From assembly GCA_008638375.1 (NCBI GenBank), contig CM018051.1:27835344-27899343 (forward strand): a stretch of 64,000 nt of DNA. Direction: 5' to 3'. Shown here piece after piece: positions 46,441 to 59,869 of this stretch. A program made the translations under genes and the position numbers. The notes under the pieces were generated by a model. That model made no database searches. It was not told the DNA's origin and saw nothing but the letters and a program-made list of their open reading frames with translations. This DNA comes from Nyssa sinensis. Taxonomy: Eukaryota > Streptophyta > Magnoliopsida > Cornales > Nyssaceae. The first letter of the stretch is position 1; each line of letters begins with the position of its first letter.

Positions 46441-49400
46441 CCTATGTATACTAAAATGTAATGGAAAGAAAACATAGAACAAAGAAGCTAAGAGCTTAGA
46501 GGGATTCTAAAACATTCAGAAGTAAGAAACAGAAGAAGAAAAAAGGAGAAATAGAAAGAAAAATGTGAGAATTTACTGTATATTTCAAGTTTTGAATTTG
46601 CTAGCTTTTTTGTAGAATTGCTTAAAGCTTAGAAAGAATTACATGGTTTTAAAGAGCATGAAAAATGGTGAATTTAGGAAGAAACTGCAGCTCATTTGGT
46701 TGAGAAACGAGTGAGAAAAACTAATTTAAAGTTTGAAGTAAAATTCCGGGTCATTGGGTTTTAGATCGTTTTAACTCGTTTTATGAATTGAAAATTGTTG
46801 CCCATAAGTGCAGCAACTTGTAGGTAAAATCTTGGCCCAAAACAATGGCTAAAAAGCCATGAAATAGTGAAAATTTAGTTCACCGAAAAATTGGGACAAC
46901 TCGCCGGAGTTGGCTGCAACTCCATTTTGTAACACTTCCAGTGATGCAAACTGAATTTCGAGGGTAGATATGGAAAGCCCATGAGGAGTAGAAGAGGACC
47001 CGGGTGGTCGGACGTCAAAACATCGCCAAAAAAGTACCGCCGTGGCCGGAGAGGACGACCAGCCTCACTGTTGGCAGCGCTGGACGTGCTGCTGCGTGTT
47101 GGCGTGTTTTGTTGAATTGGGCCATAGGTCGGGTCGGGTCGACCCGCCCAACCCAATATGAGTTGACCCAATATAGGAGCAGCTGTAGAGAAATTTGTAA
47201 AAGTTTAAAAAATGTGATTTGGGGCTGTTTGGTTATAGATATAAGAAATTAAAATTAAATTGAAATTGAGAATAGGAATAGCTTATCCAAGGTTTAGGAG
47301 ATATCTGTTATTTGGCTATTCCAAAATGGAATAGGACTTTATGATAATTAGAAATTTACCCAGAACTTATGATAATTAGATTTTGACCCCAAGTAATAAA
47401 ATAATATTAATTTAAAGTAGAAATTATCAAAATGCCCCAAGTCAAAAAGTAGTCAAACGGACTTCGATTAAAATAAAAAAATAGTGAATTTTTATTATTT
47501 CGAGCATTCCGGACTCAACTGTGGAATCCAATTTATGAAAAGAGGTCTTGAGAAGTAAGAACCCGTAAAAGTTTAAAATGACCGTTTTGCCCTTTTTAGT
47601 ATCGAAGTTCGAATTGAATTTCGCGAAAGCCTAAACCGACTTTGTTCGATATTTCGGATTCAATGGTAGAGTCTAAATTACTAAAAGAGATACTTATAAT
47701 AGCAAGGCATAAAATTTGATGAATAACATTAAAACTGAGACGTATTTACTGATATATAGGGAACTCGAAAGGAAAGGGCAGAATCATGGGATACTGATCT
47801 AAGAACGCATTTTTAAAGTAAGTAAATCACTTTCTCTTCCATGTGGTATCTCCAAGCCAAGTTTTTCTATTTACTGCCAACCTTGTACTCTTGAACATAC
47901 CTGATATTATTTGTTTTCCACAAATGTGATATTGTTCTATCTTGTGGACATAGATTGACTGCTATATCATTGTTATCATGCTACACCATGCCTTGAAAGG
48001 CCTACTGTTATGTTTTCACTGTATATATGATATTCCATTTTTATATTCTTATGGAATCACTTATGATCATGATATGTTTATATATACCGGATTCGTGCTC
48101 AGTTACAATATCCATCTGATGCTTTCTGATACATTGGAGACCTATGGGTCAAGTTCGTGAACGGACATATGGCAATATGTAATACCCCGACCCGGGGTAC
48201 GGCACAAATATCGAGGTAAGTCGATACAATAATAAAACCCGAACTGTTTTAAGTTATGTTGCATAATTAAATGGATATGTGTATATGAATATGTATGCAC
48301 AATAATGTATTAGGTGTTCTCATGAATACATATGTATATATATAATTTGAGTACGGTATATAAATATATATAGGGTAAATAGAATAATATGTATATATAT
48401 ATATATATAAGAAAATTGGTGAGGTGTCTTTGGTGCTCGGGTATGCTGCCACCGCAGCTACAGGTGGCAAGGGCCACCGACTGAGGGTCGGTTAAAGAAT
48501 AGAGAAGGTAATTGAAGAGAGAAAAAAATAGAACCAGTCTTAGAGATAGAAAGAGAAAACCGAAAATTGAGGTGTAGCAATTGCTTGAGAACAGGTAAAC
48601 CCCTACGTCTTTGTTCTTTAAATTCATTTTGTATAACTATAGAATTGTTTACTGGAATTGTAAGATCTGAAACAAAGAAGGAAAAACAAAAGAAAAAGAA
48701 AGAAATTGAGTTCGGTTGAAATGGTGACTTTAAATAGGCGAACCCAAGTGGAAAACTGAACCATAGGATGGATAGGAAAAGTCTCTAGGGACCCAACGCA
48801 CTTCGAATCAGCTTAAATGGTCAAGAAATGGCCATTCTGTGGCCAGTTATCCCCTCACCGGTGCAACGCCGGAAACTGGAAATGGGTGCGTGAAACCGGT
48901 GGTGTTGGAGGTTAAAACCGGTCCTAAAAGGTTCCTTACAATGTTAGATTTCATTTGGAACGAAAACAGTAAATTTTGGTCGTGAAATCGCTAAGATCCG
49001 TGAGGAAATTCGCTATTCCGGCGACCGTGGCCGGAAAACCCCACCGGAGAAGACAACCGGAGTATCGGGGGCTTCTCGGGTCAAGATGAGATCGGGTCTG
49101 GGTCGGGTCGGGTTGAGATCCGACCGACCGCAATACAGATCCAACACTGTGTCGTTTTGAATGTGAAATTAAAATTAATTGGGCTTGTTTGGTCACGGGT
49201 ATAAGGGATTGGAATTGGGTTGGAGTTGTCCAAACCGTGGATAAAGTGAGAAAATTGGATATGTTAATCCGGTTCTCTAAATTTAACTGAACCGTTTGGT
49301 TCAGTGAAGAACCGAACCGGTTAGGGTTTCTAGTCAGTAAACCCAATGGTTCAGACCGCAACTCTGGCTAATTATATTATGACCCCAAAAGTTTTGAATA

Positions 49401-51830
49401 ATTACACTAAGGCCCAATAGAAAAATGTACATTTTACAATATTACCCCTGACTCAAAAATGGGTCAAACGAGGTCCAAATAAGGTAAATGATTAGTCAAT
49501 TTTTATTATCTCAGATGCTCTGAGTCCAATGGTGAGGTCCGTTTCACGAGACGGAGTCCCGAAAAGTTACAACTTGTAAAAAATGACCAAAATACCCCTG
49601 CTTCATAAGTAAGTCAAATGGACTCCGATTAAATTAAAGAACTAGTGAATTTTTATTATTCCGAACCCTATGGACTCAATGGTGAAGTCTAAATTGGCAT
49701 TAGAGATACTTAAGATGACGAGACGTAAGATTGATGAATCAACATTTATTCTGAAACACGTTTATTGATATATAGGGAACTTGAAGGGGAAGGGCCCACT
49801 CACGAATTTCTAAGCTAAGATTTCATTAGAGGTAAGTAGATACCCTTTCTCTTCCATGTGGTGTTATCAAGCCAAGTTCATTATTTTACTGCCAAAATTG
49901 TACTCCTGAGCGTATCTGATGTTATTGTCTCCACAATGTGATATTGTTCTATCTGGTGGACATTGACTTATTGTTGTACCATTGTTATCATGTTGAACCG
50001 TACTTTCAAATGCCTATTGTTATGTTTCTATGGACTGATGATATTCCATTTTATATACTCTTATGGAATCATTTATGATCATGAAATGTTTATGTATACT
50101 GGAGTTGTGCTCAGTCACAATATCCATCCGATGCTTTTAAATACACTGAAGACCTTCGGGTCGAGTCCGTGAACGGACATATGGCCATACACTGGAATGC
50201 ACTGAAGGGGGTAAACCGGGCCCCCAAAGACCGAGGGCAAATCAAGCCCTGACACAGAACAAAAGCATCTCTTATATGATTGCTCAACTAAAATTGTTGA
50301 GTTACATTGTTTTTGTGATTATCTTGTATTGCGAGATATTTCTTTATTGATTTATTGTGATCAATTATAATGGCAGTACTTTCTTGTTATTGTATTATCG
50401 TCGAGAATTTCAGAACATTGTTATGCCATTCCTACTGATTACAGATTGTGATTTCACTATTCATTTGCCATCATGACAATTGTTCCCATTGGCTATCATA
50501 GCATCTTATTTTTTTATGATTGGCTATCATATTCTTATTCTTGGATTCATATTCTTTTATGATCCTCGATACTAGTGTCGGAGATCTGTATTTACTTGTT
50601 GGGCTCTTGTATCTCATTCCACCCTACTTACCCCTTTTCAGGTAATGACACTGCAAGACCCCAATAGGAGTCTGGAAGCATAGGGGGATATTTTGAAGAA
50701 TTGTATCAGACTATGTTTTAATTCTCCCATGTATTCACCACCCACGGGTGCTGGTTATGTTTAGTTTTGACTTGGTACTGTAAAACCATATGATGTAGGT
50801 TAAGACTTCCGCTGACTATTGTAGTGATAAACTTCCGTTGTTATTGTTTTAAGAATTTGGTACTTTGCATATTAGTTCTATGATACAGGAATGGAAAAAG
50901 TAGGGACGGCCTTAGGGTCGGCCCCGCGACACGAAATCCGCATAGGGTGGGTTTCGGGTCTTGACACAATACATTGGAATTTACTAGGGGGTATGCCGGG
51001 CCCCAAAAGACCGAAGGTGTGCCAAGCCCTGACACAGAATAAATGCATCTCTTATTTGATTGTTTTGACTACGACTGTTGAGTTACACTATCCCTTATGA
51101 TTATCTTGTATTGAGAGACAATTCCTTATTGATTTGATTGTGATCGGTTTATTGTGGCAGTACATTCTTGTTGTTATATTATCATTGAGAGTTCCATGTT
51201 GATGTTATATCCATTACTCCTGATTGTACATTGTGACCCATTGTTCTTTGGTCGTTATGGCAATTGTTCTCATTGGCTATCACATCATCTCATTTCTTAT
51301 GATTGGCTATCGTATTCTCATTCATGGATTCATATTCTTTTATGATCACCAATACCAGTGTCGAAGATCTGTATTTACTTGCTGAGCTTTTGTAGCTCAT
51401 TCCACCTTACTTACCACTTTTCAGGTAGAGACGCTGCAAGACCCTAGTAGGAGTCTGAGAGCGTAGGAGGACATTTTGAGAAAATGTACTAGTTATGATG
51501 TAGTTCTCCCATGTATTCATCACCCATGGGTGCTGGTTATGTCTGGTTCTTATTTTGATTATTGTAAAACCATATTATGTAGTGAACAGACTTCCGCTGA
51601 TTATTGTATTGAAAGACTTCTGCTGATTATTGTATTGAAAGACTTTCGCTGATTACTGTACTAAAAGACTTTCGCTAATTACTGTATTGAAAGACTTTCG
51701 CTGATTATTGTTTTAAATTTTTAGTACATTGCATATTAGTACTATGATACGGGAATAGAAAAAGTAGGGATGACCTTGGGGTCGGCCCCACGACACGAGA
51801 TCCGCATAGGGTGAGTTTTGGGTCGTGACA
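45690..51830 (+). mobile_element. 5' LTR of non-autonomous LTR retrotransposon, split by a nested solo LTR
   Basis: Begins TGTAATATCTCGACCC at 45690 and ends GGTCGTGACA at 51830, directly before a primer-binding site. Removing the nested solo LTR (48178-50966 plus one TSD) leaves about 3.35 kb. The first 1.8 kb matches the 3' LTR at 55056-56848 closely, including the ATATGTATATATATGG, CT- and TA-rich blocks. TTACA at 45685-45689 may be the left TSD. Purine-rich open frames near 46230-46460 translate to Lys/Arg- or Ser/Leu-rich low complexity and are not genes. Ty3/gypsy affiliation is inferred from the PBS and PPT style. Confidence 0.88.
48178..50966 (+). mobile_element. Solo LTR, 2,789 bp, TSD CAATA, nested in the 5' LTR
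   Basis: Begins TGTAATACCCCGACCC and ends GGGTCTTGACA. The duplication CAATA lies at 48173-48177 and 50967-50971. The host LTR resumes exactly after it: ACGGACATATGGCAATA on the left continues as ACATTGGAATTTACT on the right, just as the inner LTR's own copy of that region reads ACACTGGAATGCACT (about 50189). The inserted LTR is therefore a related subfamily of the LTR it entered. No genes. Confidence 0.92.
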
Positions 51831-51833
51831 GCT

Positions 51834-51847
51834 TGGTATCAGAGTTA
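51834..51847 (+). other. Primer-binding site (initiator-Met tRNA type)
   Basis: TGGTATCAGAGTTA lies three bases after the LTR end at 51830. TGGTATCAGAG is the standard plant PBS complementary to the 3' end of tRNA-iMet. Confidence 0.88.
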
Positions 51848-54800
51848 TAGGTTCAATTGTGAGTCATGGGAGATAGGACTAGAACTAGAATCGATAGATA
51901 AAATTGACGTTTCTTTAAATAGAATTCATACGATCATTGACTATTATCTTACACATCGACTAGACATCAAACTGGTTATCTTTACAGACATGGTTATCAC
52001 AAGGAATACATCGATAGTTATGGATCGCATAAACTGCTTAGAACGACTGATGGAAAGGGTTATTGAGGCTTTATCTGGGAGTCAATCGTAGATAATGCTT
52101 AATTATTATGCTAGACTCATATATGACTACTGACCGCCTATCTTACGTAAATGTTAACTGTTATCTTTTACAGCAAATAGCAAACACCAGGAATGATTAG
52201 GCTACTACATTGGTAGTCACAGGTACTTTTCTAGTTATTCATAATGCTTATAGACTATTTAGATCTTATGTTGACTCTACGCACTTATCCATGTCCCCAC
52301 ATTTCCACTAGTGAATGATTATACGATTGATTTACTGATTCCATTACATCGGAAAGGTTATTATTGGAGAATGTTAGACATAAAAGCATGTGAACTCTAG
52401 GCTATTTACTGAACCATTTTATGGTTATCATGAGAATCATTGTTTAGAAATATTAAACATATAACACACAAGATACAGATCAGGAGCATAGGTATTCTCA
52501 ATGATTGGCCTATACTTGAGAGTTAGGTCTAGTGATATAGAAGAAATGACATTTAGGAATCAACACAGATACTACGAGTTCTTTATGATACTGTTAGGAC
52601 GAGATATGCTCAGTGGACTTGATGAATGGAATTCTACAACACCATTACACCTATCCTACCAAAACCAGTGATACCAAGAGATGAGCAGAGCATTAAGTTT
52701 GAATTATTGGACTCAGTTGATATCAAAGGTTTAGTGTTAGAATAATTTAGTAATGAGTGGTTCATGGGAGATGAGACTGATGTACTAGTATTACCAATGT
52801 TCAAGTAGAGTAAATCCTAACATGATAGATAAACTCTTATATGAATTCTAACCACTGATCTTTTACAGTGAATAGTTTTGGGAGATGATCAGGCTATTGT
52901 ACCAGTAGCCACAGGTATTTTTTTTCAGTTATTTATAGATGCCCAATATTGTTAAATGTTAGCTCTACATATTGATTTATAGCTCCAATATTTACTACTA
53001 GCTGAACATAGAAACAGAACTCCTAAGTTATATGTTAACTGTTCAATTTCCACCAAGAGAATGATTGATGATAGATGTTATGCATGAAATAAGTAGAGCA
53101 CGTAACATAGATATACGAGTATTAGATCGAAATATTATTATCTCGTAGAATTTTAAAGACATTGATGAGTAAGTAATTTCATGATTGGTAAACTTCAAGG
53201 AACAATGATAGATTTAAATGCTAAATTTATGATCTTTAGAATGAACTACATACTGTTATAGATATGAATGATTACATGATAGACGAGATAGAATGAATGG
53301 CGACTCTTGTAAGAGTCATTATCACGGAATGTTATACATTGGAGAAAACGTTAGTAAAGAATGAGATACATAGAATATAAGGGGTACAGATCATAGGTGT
53401 ACAGTTCTTAACTGATCTAAGAAGGAAATTGATAGTTTAAAAACAATTAAATGATTTGTGACTGCTAGAAGAAGGGAGCAAGTTAAGATACTAAAGGTTA
53501 ACTAGTTTTGGAAAAAGACTACATGTTATGATGGAAGTTGATGACTTTTGAACAATTAAGTTGAACAAGTAAATAATGATCCTTAAGAATAGTAGTACGT
53601 AAAGGTAAATGATGGAAATGCTAGAGATTGTAATACTGAAAATACTGAAGGAAGTTTCGATGAATGATATAGAAAGATAAACGAGGCTTGAATGGGAGAT
53701 AGTAGTTATACTTAAGAAAAACTTGGAAAGAATCATAGTGATATTGAAATTAGTAATCCTTGATGATTATGCTATCTTATGGAAGCATGTACTTGATATC
53801 TATTGAGTTACTATTAATGATTATTCTATATTGAGGGAGCCATTGAGAATTAAATGACAATATCTAGACTATAGACTTGATGTTTATGATTTGACGATTG
53901 TTCTATATTGCGAGAGTTATTGAGAATTGAAATTCTATTTACGGATTATGAACTTGATGTTTACGCTTAGATGAGTATTCTATACTGTAAGAATTGAATT
54001 ACGTTCCATAATGAACAAAAAAAACGGTTAGTGTTCATTGGAAGATAGAAGGTAACATAGAATTGAAAATATGACGCTCTGAAAAAGCAGTGAATTTGAC
54101 AGTAATATCTAAATGGAATGGAAGTACACTGGAAAGGTAGTAAAATTAATAATAACATCTAGACAGAGTAGTAATACCTTGAAAGGCGATACATGTGACA
54201 AGTAACAGTTAATTAGAATACTTATACACAGAAAGGGAATGGATGTAACAATGAATTGAGAGATGAAAGATAGTTTGAAAGAACCTAACAGGGATTGGCA
54301 ATAGTTACATAGACCTTTAATAGGAAGTACCTTCCTTAGGAAATTAAGAATCTGAGAATTTATGAGTTTCTAGTACTACATCATTGGAAAAAGATATCTT
54401 TATAGTTACTTATGATCGGTTTATATTTTATGTTATTTTTACACATTCAAACATGTCCCCTATGTTACTAGCTGAATGTAGAAACTGAACACCTAGACTA
54501 TTTGAATCATTACTTACATGTCCGTCAAGGGAACTATCATTGAAGCATGTTAGATACAGGACACATGAAATACAGACTAGGGACACAGGTATTTTTAAAC
54601 AGTTGACTTGAGGTCAAGGAACAATTAATTGAATGGCAGATCTATTGTAGAGGAATGATAATTAGAAACCGATATGAACTCTATGAGTTCTATAGGATAC
54701 TATTGGAATGATATACACCCCAGATATATTAGTAGACTTAATGGATAGATTTTTAAAGCTACATTTAGAAAATTTCATGATTTTGTTTATCAAATGATGT

Positions 54801-55042
54801 CTTACATTTACGGAGAACTAGGAGAACTATAAGAAGGAATTGAGATTCACTTGAGGGTTTCGAAATACACTTGAAATTATAGAGTAGTACAATGATCTGA
54901 TGTGACTGTAAAACTTGATTTTCAACAGAAATTTTTTTGTCTAGTTAAATATAAACACTTATTCAAGTTATACTACGATGTTAGCGAAACTATGCGAACC
55001 ACCGGAGTTAGAACAGCTAAGTTTGGGGACAAATTTATTTTT

Positions 55043-55055
55043 AAGGGGTTAAGAA
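55043..55055 (+). other. Polypurine tract before 3' LTR
   Basis: AAGGGGTTAAGAA immediately precedes TGTAATATCC at 55056, with the usual T-rich GGGGACAAATTTATTTT upstream, as in many plant Ty3/gypsy elements. Confidence 0.85.
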
Positions 55056-55757
55056 TGTAATATCCCAACCCAGGATATGACACGTATACCGAGGTAGACT
55101 TGGTCGAGTAGTGTAACACCAGTTGTAATCGAGCTGTTAAAGCTCTATATCATGATATTTTATGAATTGAACGGTAATTGAATGTGAATGGTTTATTTTG
55201 TACTGTTAGTGTTGGGCGACACCCGAGCAACCCAGGACCGAGTCTCGTGATGCATGCATGCATGCATTCCCATGCATGTGTGCGATTTCATATGTGTGGG
55301 CCGCTAAAAATAAGTGTATGTATATCCTAATAAAAATTTATATATATGTATATATATGGATATATATTCATGTATAGATAAAGTATAAATATGAAATATG
55401 TATATCTATATATATATATATATAGATTAGGCTGATTTTATATATGTGTGTATATATATATATATATACACAAATGCATGCAAAAAGCATGCAAGAGGAA
55501 TTGTGTGTGCTGAACAAATATCAAGTGTCGGCAGTGTGTTGTGTGGTGTGTTTAGAGTGTGTGATATATATATATATATATATATATTATATAATATATT
55601 CATAATATCTCAATTGAGAACAAGGAAAGTAGCAAAGAAAGAAAATAGAAAAGAAAGAAAAAGAAAAGATCAGAAGAGAAAAGTCAACAAAGGGAGGGAG
55701 AAAAGAAAAAGGAAAGACAAACGGAAAAGAGGAAGCTGTGAAAGGGGCGGTGCATTG

Positions 55758-55796
<39 letters not shown>

Positions 55797-56848
55797 CCTA
55801 TGTATACTAAAATGTAATGGAAAGAAAACACATAAAACAAAGAAGCTGAGAGCTTAGAGGGATTCTAAAACATTCAAAAGTAAGAAACAGAAGAAGAAAG
55901 AAAGAGAAATAGAAAGAAAAATGTGAGAATTTACCGTATATTTCAAGTTTTGAATTTGCTGACTTTTTTATAGAATGGCTTAAAGCTTAGAAAGAATTAC
56001 ATGGTTTTAAAGAGCATGAAAAATGGTGAATTTAGAAAGAAACTGCAGCTCATTTGGTTAAGAAACAAGTGAGAAAAATCAATTTAAAGTTTGAAGGAAA
56101 ATTCCGGGTCATTAGGTTTTAGATCGTTTTAGCTCGTTTTATGAATTAGAAATTGTTGCCCATAAGTGCAGCAACTTGTAGGTAAAATTTGGGCTCAAAA
56201 CAATGGCTAAAAAGGCCATGAAATAGTGAAAATTCAGTTTGCCAAAAAATTGGGACAACTCACCGGAGTTGGCTGCAACTCCATTTTTCGACACCTTCCG
56301 GTGATACAAACTGAATTCTGAGGGTAAATATGGAAAGCCCATGAGGAGTAGAAGAGGACCCGGGTGGTCAGACATCGAAACATTGTCGAAAAAGTACTGC
56401 TGTGGCCGGAGAAGACGACTAGCCGCATGGTTGGCAGCGCTAGACATGTTGCTGCGTGTTGGGGTGTTTTGTTGAATTGGGCCATGGGTCGGGTCGGGTC
56501 GGGTCGGGTCGACCTAATATAGAAGCAGCTGTAGAGAAATTTTTAAAAGTTTAAAAAATGTGATTTTGGGTTGTTTGGTTATAGATATAAGAAATTGAAA
56601 TTGAGAATAGGAATAGCTTATCCAAGGTTTAGGAGATATCCGTTGTTTGGCTATTCCAAAATGGAATAGGACTTTATGATAACTAGAAATTTACCCAGAA
56701 CTTATGATAATTAGATTTTCACCCCAAGTAATAAAATAATATTAATTTAAAGGGAAAATTACCAAAATGCCCCTAAGTCAAAAAGTAGTCAAACGGACTC
56801 CGATTAAAATAAAAGAATAGTAAATTTTTATTATTTCCAGCATTCTGG
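55056..56848 (+). mobile_element. 3' LTR, truncated after about 1.8 kb
   Basis: Homologous to 45690-47516 with small indels. It stops within CATTCTGGAC, where the 5' LTR continues with TCAACTGTGG. The last ~1.5 kb is missing, and an inverted copy of the same LTR's head region follows at once. Confidence 0.88.
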
Positions 56849-57109
56849 ACACCAAATGAGCTGCAGTTTCTTCCTAAATTCACCATTTTTCATGCTCTTT
56901 AATACCATGTAATTCTTTCTAAGCTTTAAGCAATTCTACAAAAAAGCCAGCAAATTTGAAACTTGAAATATACAGTAAATTCTCACATTTTTCTTTCTAT
57001 TTCTCATTCTTTCTTCTTCTGTTTCTTACTTCTGAATGTTTTAGAATCCCTCTAAGCTCTCAGCTTCTTTGTTTTATGTGTTTTCTTTCCATTACATTTT
57101 AGTATACAT

Positions 57110-57159
<50 letters not shown>

Positions 57160-57827
57160 CTGTGCCCTGCCCCTTTCACGGCTTCCTCTTTTCCCTTTCT
57201 CTTTCCTTTTTCTTTTCTCCCTCCCTTTGTTGACTTTTCTCTTCTGATCTTTTCTTTTTCTTTCTTTTCTATTTTCTTTCTTTGCTGCTTTCCTTGTTCT
57301 CAATTAAGATATTATGCATATATTATATAATATATATCACACACTCTAAACACACCACACAACACACTGCCCACACTTGATATTTGTTCAGCACACATAA
57401 TTCCTCTTGCATGCTTTTCGCGTGCATTTGTATGTATATATATATACATATATAAAATCAGCCTTATATATATACATATTTTATATTTATACTTTATCTA
57501 TACATGAATATATATATATATCCATATATATCCATATATATAAATTTCTATTAGGATATACATACACTTATTTTTAGTAGCCTACACATTTTTGAAATCG
57601 CACACATGCATGAGAATGTGTGCATGCACGCATTACGAGACTCAGTCCTAGGTTGCTCGGGTGTCGTCTAACACTAATAGTATAAAATAAACCATTCACA
57701 TTTAATTCCCGTTCAATCCATAAAATATCATGATATAGAGCTTTAACAGCTCGGTTACAACTGGTGTTACACTACTCGAACGGGTCTATCTCGGTATACG
57801 TTCTATATCCCGGGTTAGGATATTACA
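56849..57827 (-). mobile_element. Inverted LTR fragment forming a large hairpin with the 3' LTR
   Basis: Reverse complement of the LTR head region. It starts ACCAAATGAGCTGCAG (reverse of about 56060) and ends GGATATTACA at 57827 (the reversed TGTAATATCC head). Arms of about 980 bp with about 790 bp between them result. Open frames here mirror low-complexity frames of the sister copies. No TSD matches its ends. Confidence 0.88.
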
Positions 57828-58169
57828 ACGCTACCGGAAAGTCGGGGAGACGATGAACAGTGTCTTCCCCGAAACGGCACCGTGTTGGGGCATATGGCCT
57901 TGATACTACGTCGTTTAGAAGGTTACTATTTTAAATTTAAAACTTAAATTAGGAGTGTTTGGCTACGGGCTTCGAAAATTAAAATAGGAATTGAATTGGG
58001 GATGGGGATACGCTATTCCGGCTTTAGGGTTTAGCCACTGTTTGGTTCTGAGAAAAAAAAAATAAATAAATAAAGGGGCGCAACGCTTGGGAATCGAACC
58101 CATGACCGTTTGAAAGAGAAGCCAAGCCCAAACCACGTTGACAGGCAAGCCCGTGTTAAATGTGGTGGC

Positions 58170-58206
<37 letters not shown>

Positions 58207-59869
58207 ACAATAATATTAATTTAATTTAATTAATTTAATAATAGTTAAATAATATGAAGTCCAAATTTAACAAGTAAATAGTATATTTTGACTATATTGG
58301 ACATTCTGAGACCAACGGAGGGATCTGGTTTGTGAGACGAGACTCCAAAAAGTAAAAGACACATAAAAAAAGTGCAAAATGACCATTTTTTCCTTTTTAG
58401 CACAGATGTCCGAATTGAATTCCGTGAAAGCCTAAACCGACTTTCTTCGACGTTCCGGATTCAATAGTAGAGTCTATTTTAGTAAAAGAGGAACTTATAG
58501 CATAGAGGCATAAAATTTGATGAATAACATAATTCATGTAGCGATAGACTGAGACGTATTTTATGAATCTTAGGAACACCGAAGGGCAAGGAGAAGGCAA
58601 TCTAGATCCTTCTATTTTAGAGACAGTAAAAGGTAAAATCTGATCTCTGCATGTGTTACTTTCAGCCATGTTAATAGTTCTTGTACATATTATTTTTTGT
58701 ATTCTATACATACTAGTGTTATTGAGCCACATTGATATTGCCTTATCATGTGGGAAGCATTTATTGATTTCTATATATATCTTGATAATGATTGTACACT
58801 TGTGCATAGATTCATTTTTGTACACTTGTACCGAGAGTCGTAAGAGCCAGACAATTATATTCTAGGTAGTCTAGTAACCATAGCCTCAAAAACTATTGTT
58901 ACGTCAGATTGCCTAGAATCAGTTATGATTCCACTATACTCTTCGTGAAAGATAGCATGATTTTGATATATTATTAGTGCTAGATTTGTGCTCAGTCACA
59001 TCTCCATCTGATGCTATTTATGACCTTCGGGTCTAGATTCCAAGTGAAACATTTGCTACGTTGCTATACGAAGCATGGAACGTGGAGTCACATTGTATAC
59101 AGAGTAGTATTCATATAGCCTATGTGGAACTGAATACGAGCTCAAGGGGATTTCCAAGCCCCATTAGTGCATCTCTTAGTTCTGATATCACTATCCTTTA
59201 TTGTTGATTTCATAGCTTGATCATGTTATATTATTATGAATGATCATGAGACTTTACAGTTTTTCATTGAGTGCTTACAATTCATTTACAGCTTTTCGTT
59301 GAGTGCTTACAATTCATACTTGATATAGCTCATGACTATAGTAGTATGACATTGTTAGTAGAGCAGATTCATTTCCTTATCATTTGACTTCTATCATCTG
59401 ATATTGAGTTATATATTCATTGACTGGCTAGCACTCTTTTATACACTTGTACACATGGTAGAGTAAAGGACTACTTACTGAGTTTTTATAGCTCATACAA
59501 ATACTACTTTGACTATTTCAGGCACAGATATCGAGAACAGACCCTAGTGCCTGATAGCTAGAGGTGGACATTACTTTTGAAGTTGAAGTGTAATATTTAG
59601 TACAAGTCTTGTAGCTCTCCCATGTTATCCACGTCTTGGGGATGAACAGTTGTTAAGAATTTTTTATTCCGCATTTTGAGAACCTTATATATATATATAT
59701 CACATGCAGCTTTTATTTATTTAATTATTTAAGTCTTCTGCTATTTAGTTGTTACATGTTAGTAGCACTGATTGTGTAGCAAGTTGAGATCAGGTCCTGG
59801 TTCGGCACCCAGAATCGGGCCAGGGCTCGCGATTCGAGATCCGCACAAGGTGGGTCTCAGGTCGTGACA
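57828..59869 (+). mobile_element. LTR fragment, plus orientation, lacking its head
   Basis: Begins inside an LTR-like sequence next to the inverted fragment and ends GGTCGTGACA at 59869 after GATTCGAGATCCGCACAAGG, the conserved LTR tail. Bases 58280-58540 match the ACTCAATGGTNGAGTC region of the other LTRs, and 59510-59540 matches the TTTCAGGNANNGA segment before their tails. A minus-strand tRNA-like block lies at 58073-58160. No PBS follows, so it is a solo or truncated LTR. Confidence 0.75.
58073..58160 (-). repeat. tRNA-like block antisense in LTR, copy 4
   Basis: On the minus strand: GTGGTTTGGGCTTGGC (A-box-like), then GTCATGGGTTCGATTCCC (B-box, consensus GGTTCGANTCC). It has the same antisense relation to its LTR as copies 1-3, though the surrounding sequence differs. 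Confidence 0.55.

Larger units (their letters stand above)
51831..55055 (+). mobile_element. Non-coding interior of the LTR retrotransposon (LARD-like)
   Basis: The 3.2 kb between PBS and polypurine tract show no gag, protease, RT, RNase H or integrase motif in any frame. A short frame from the PBS to 52091 has no known domain. Some segments recur in degenerate form: TTTTACAGYRAATAG ... GTAGYCACAGGTA at about 52170-52235 and 52865-52915, and ACTAGCTGAACATAGAAAC-type words at about 52995 and 54470. It must depend on proteins made elsewhere. Confidence 0.75.

Noticed and set aside
46072..46482. Open frames on both strands rich in Lys/Arg or Ser/Leu and Tyr/Ile, repeated at 55446-55817 and 57052-57303
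   Set aside because: They come from purine-rich, CT and TA simple-sequence blocks inside copies of the same LTR; no conserved domain or codon bias.
51825..52091. 88-residue frame just after the LTR, considered as a gag remnant
   Set aside because: It begins in the primer-binding site, lacks zinc-knuckle or capsid motifs, and ends quickly.
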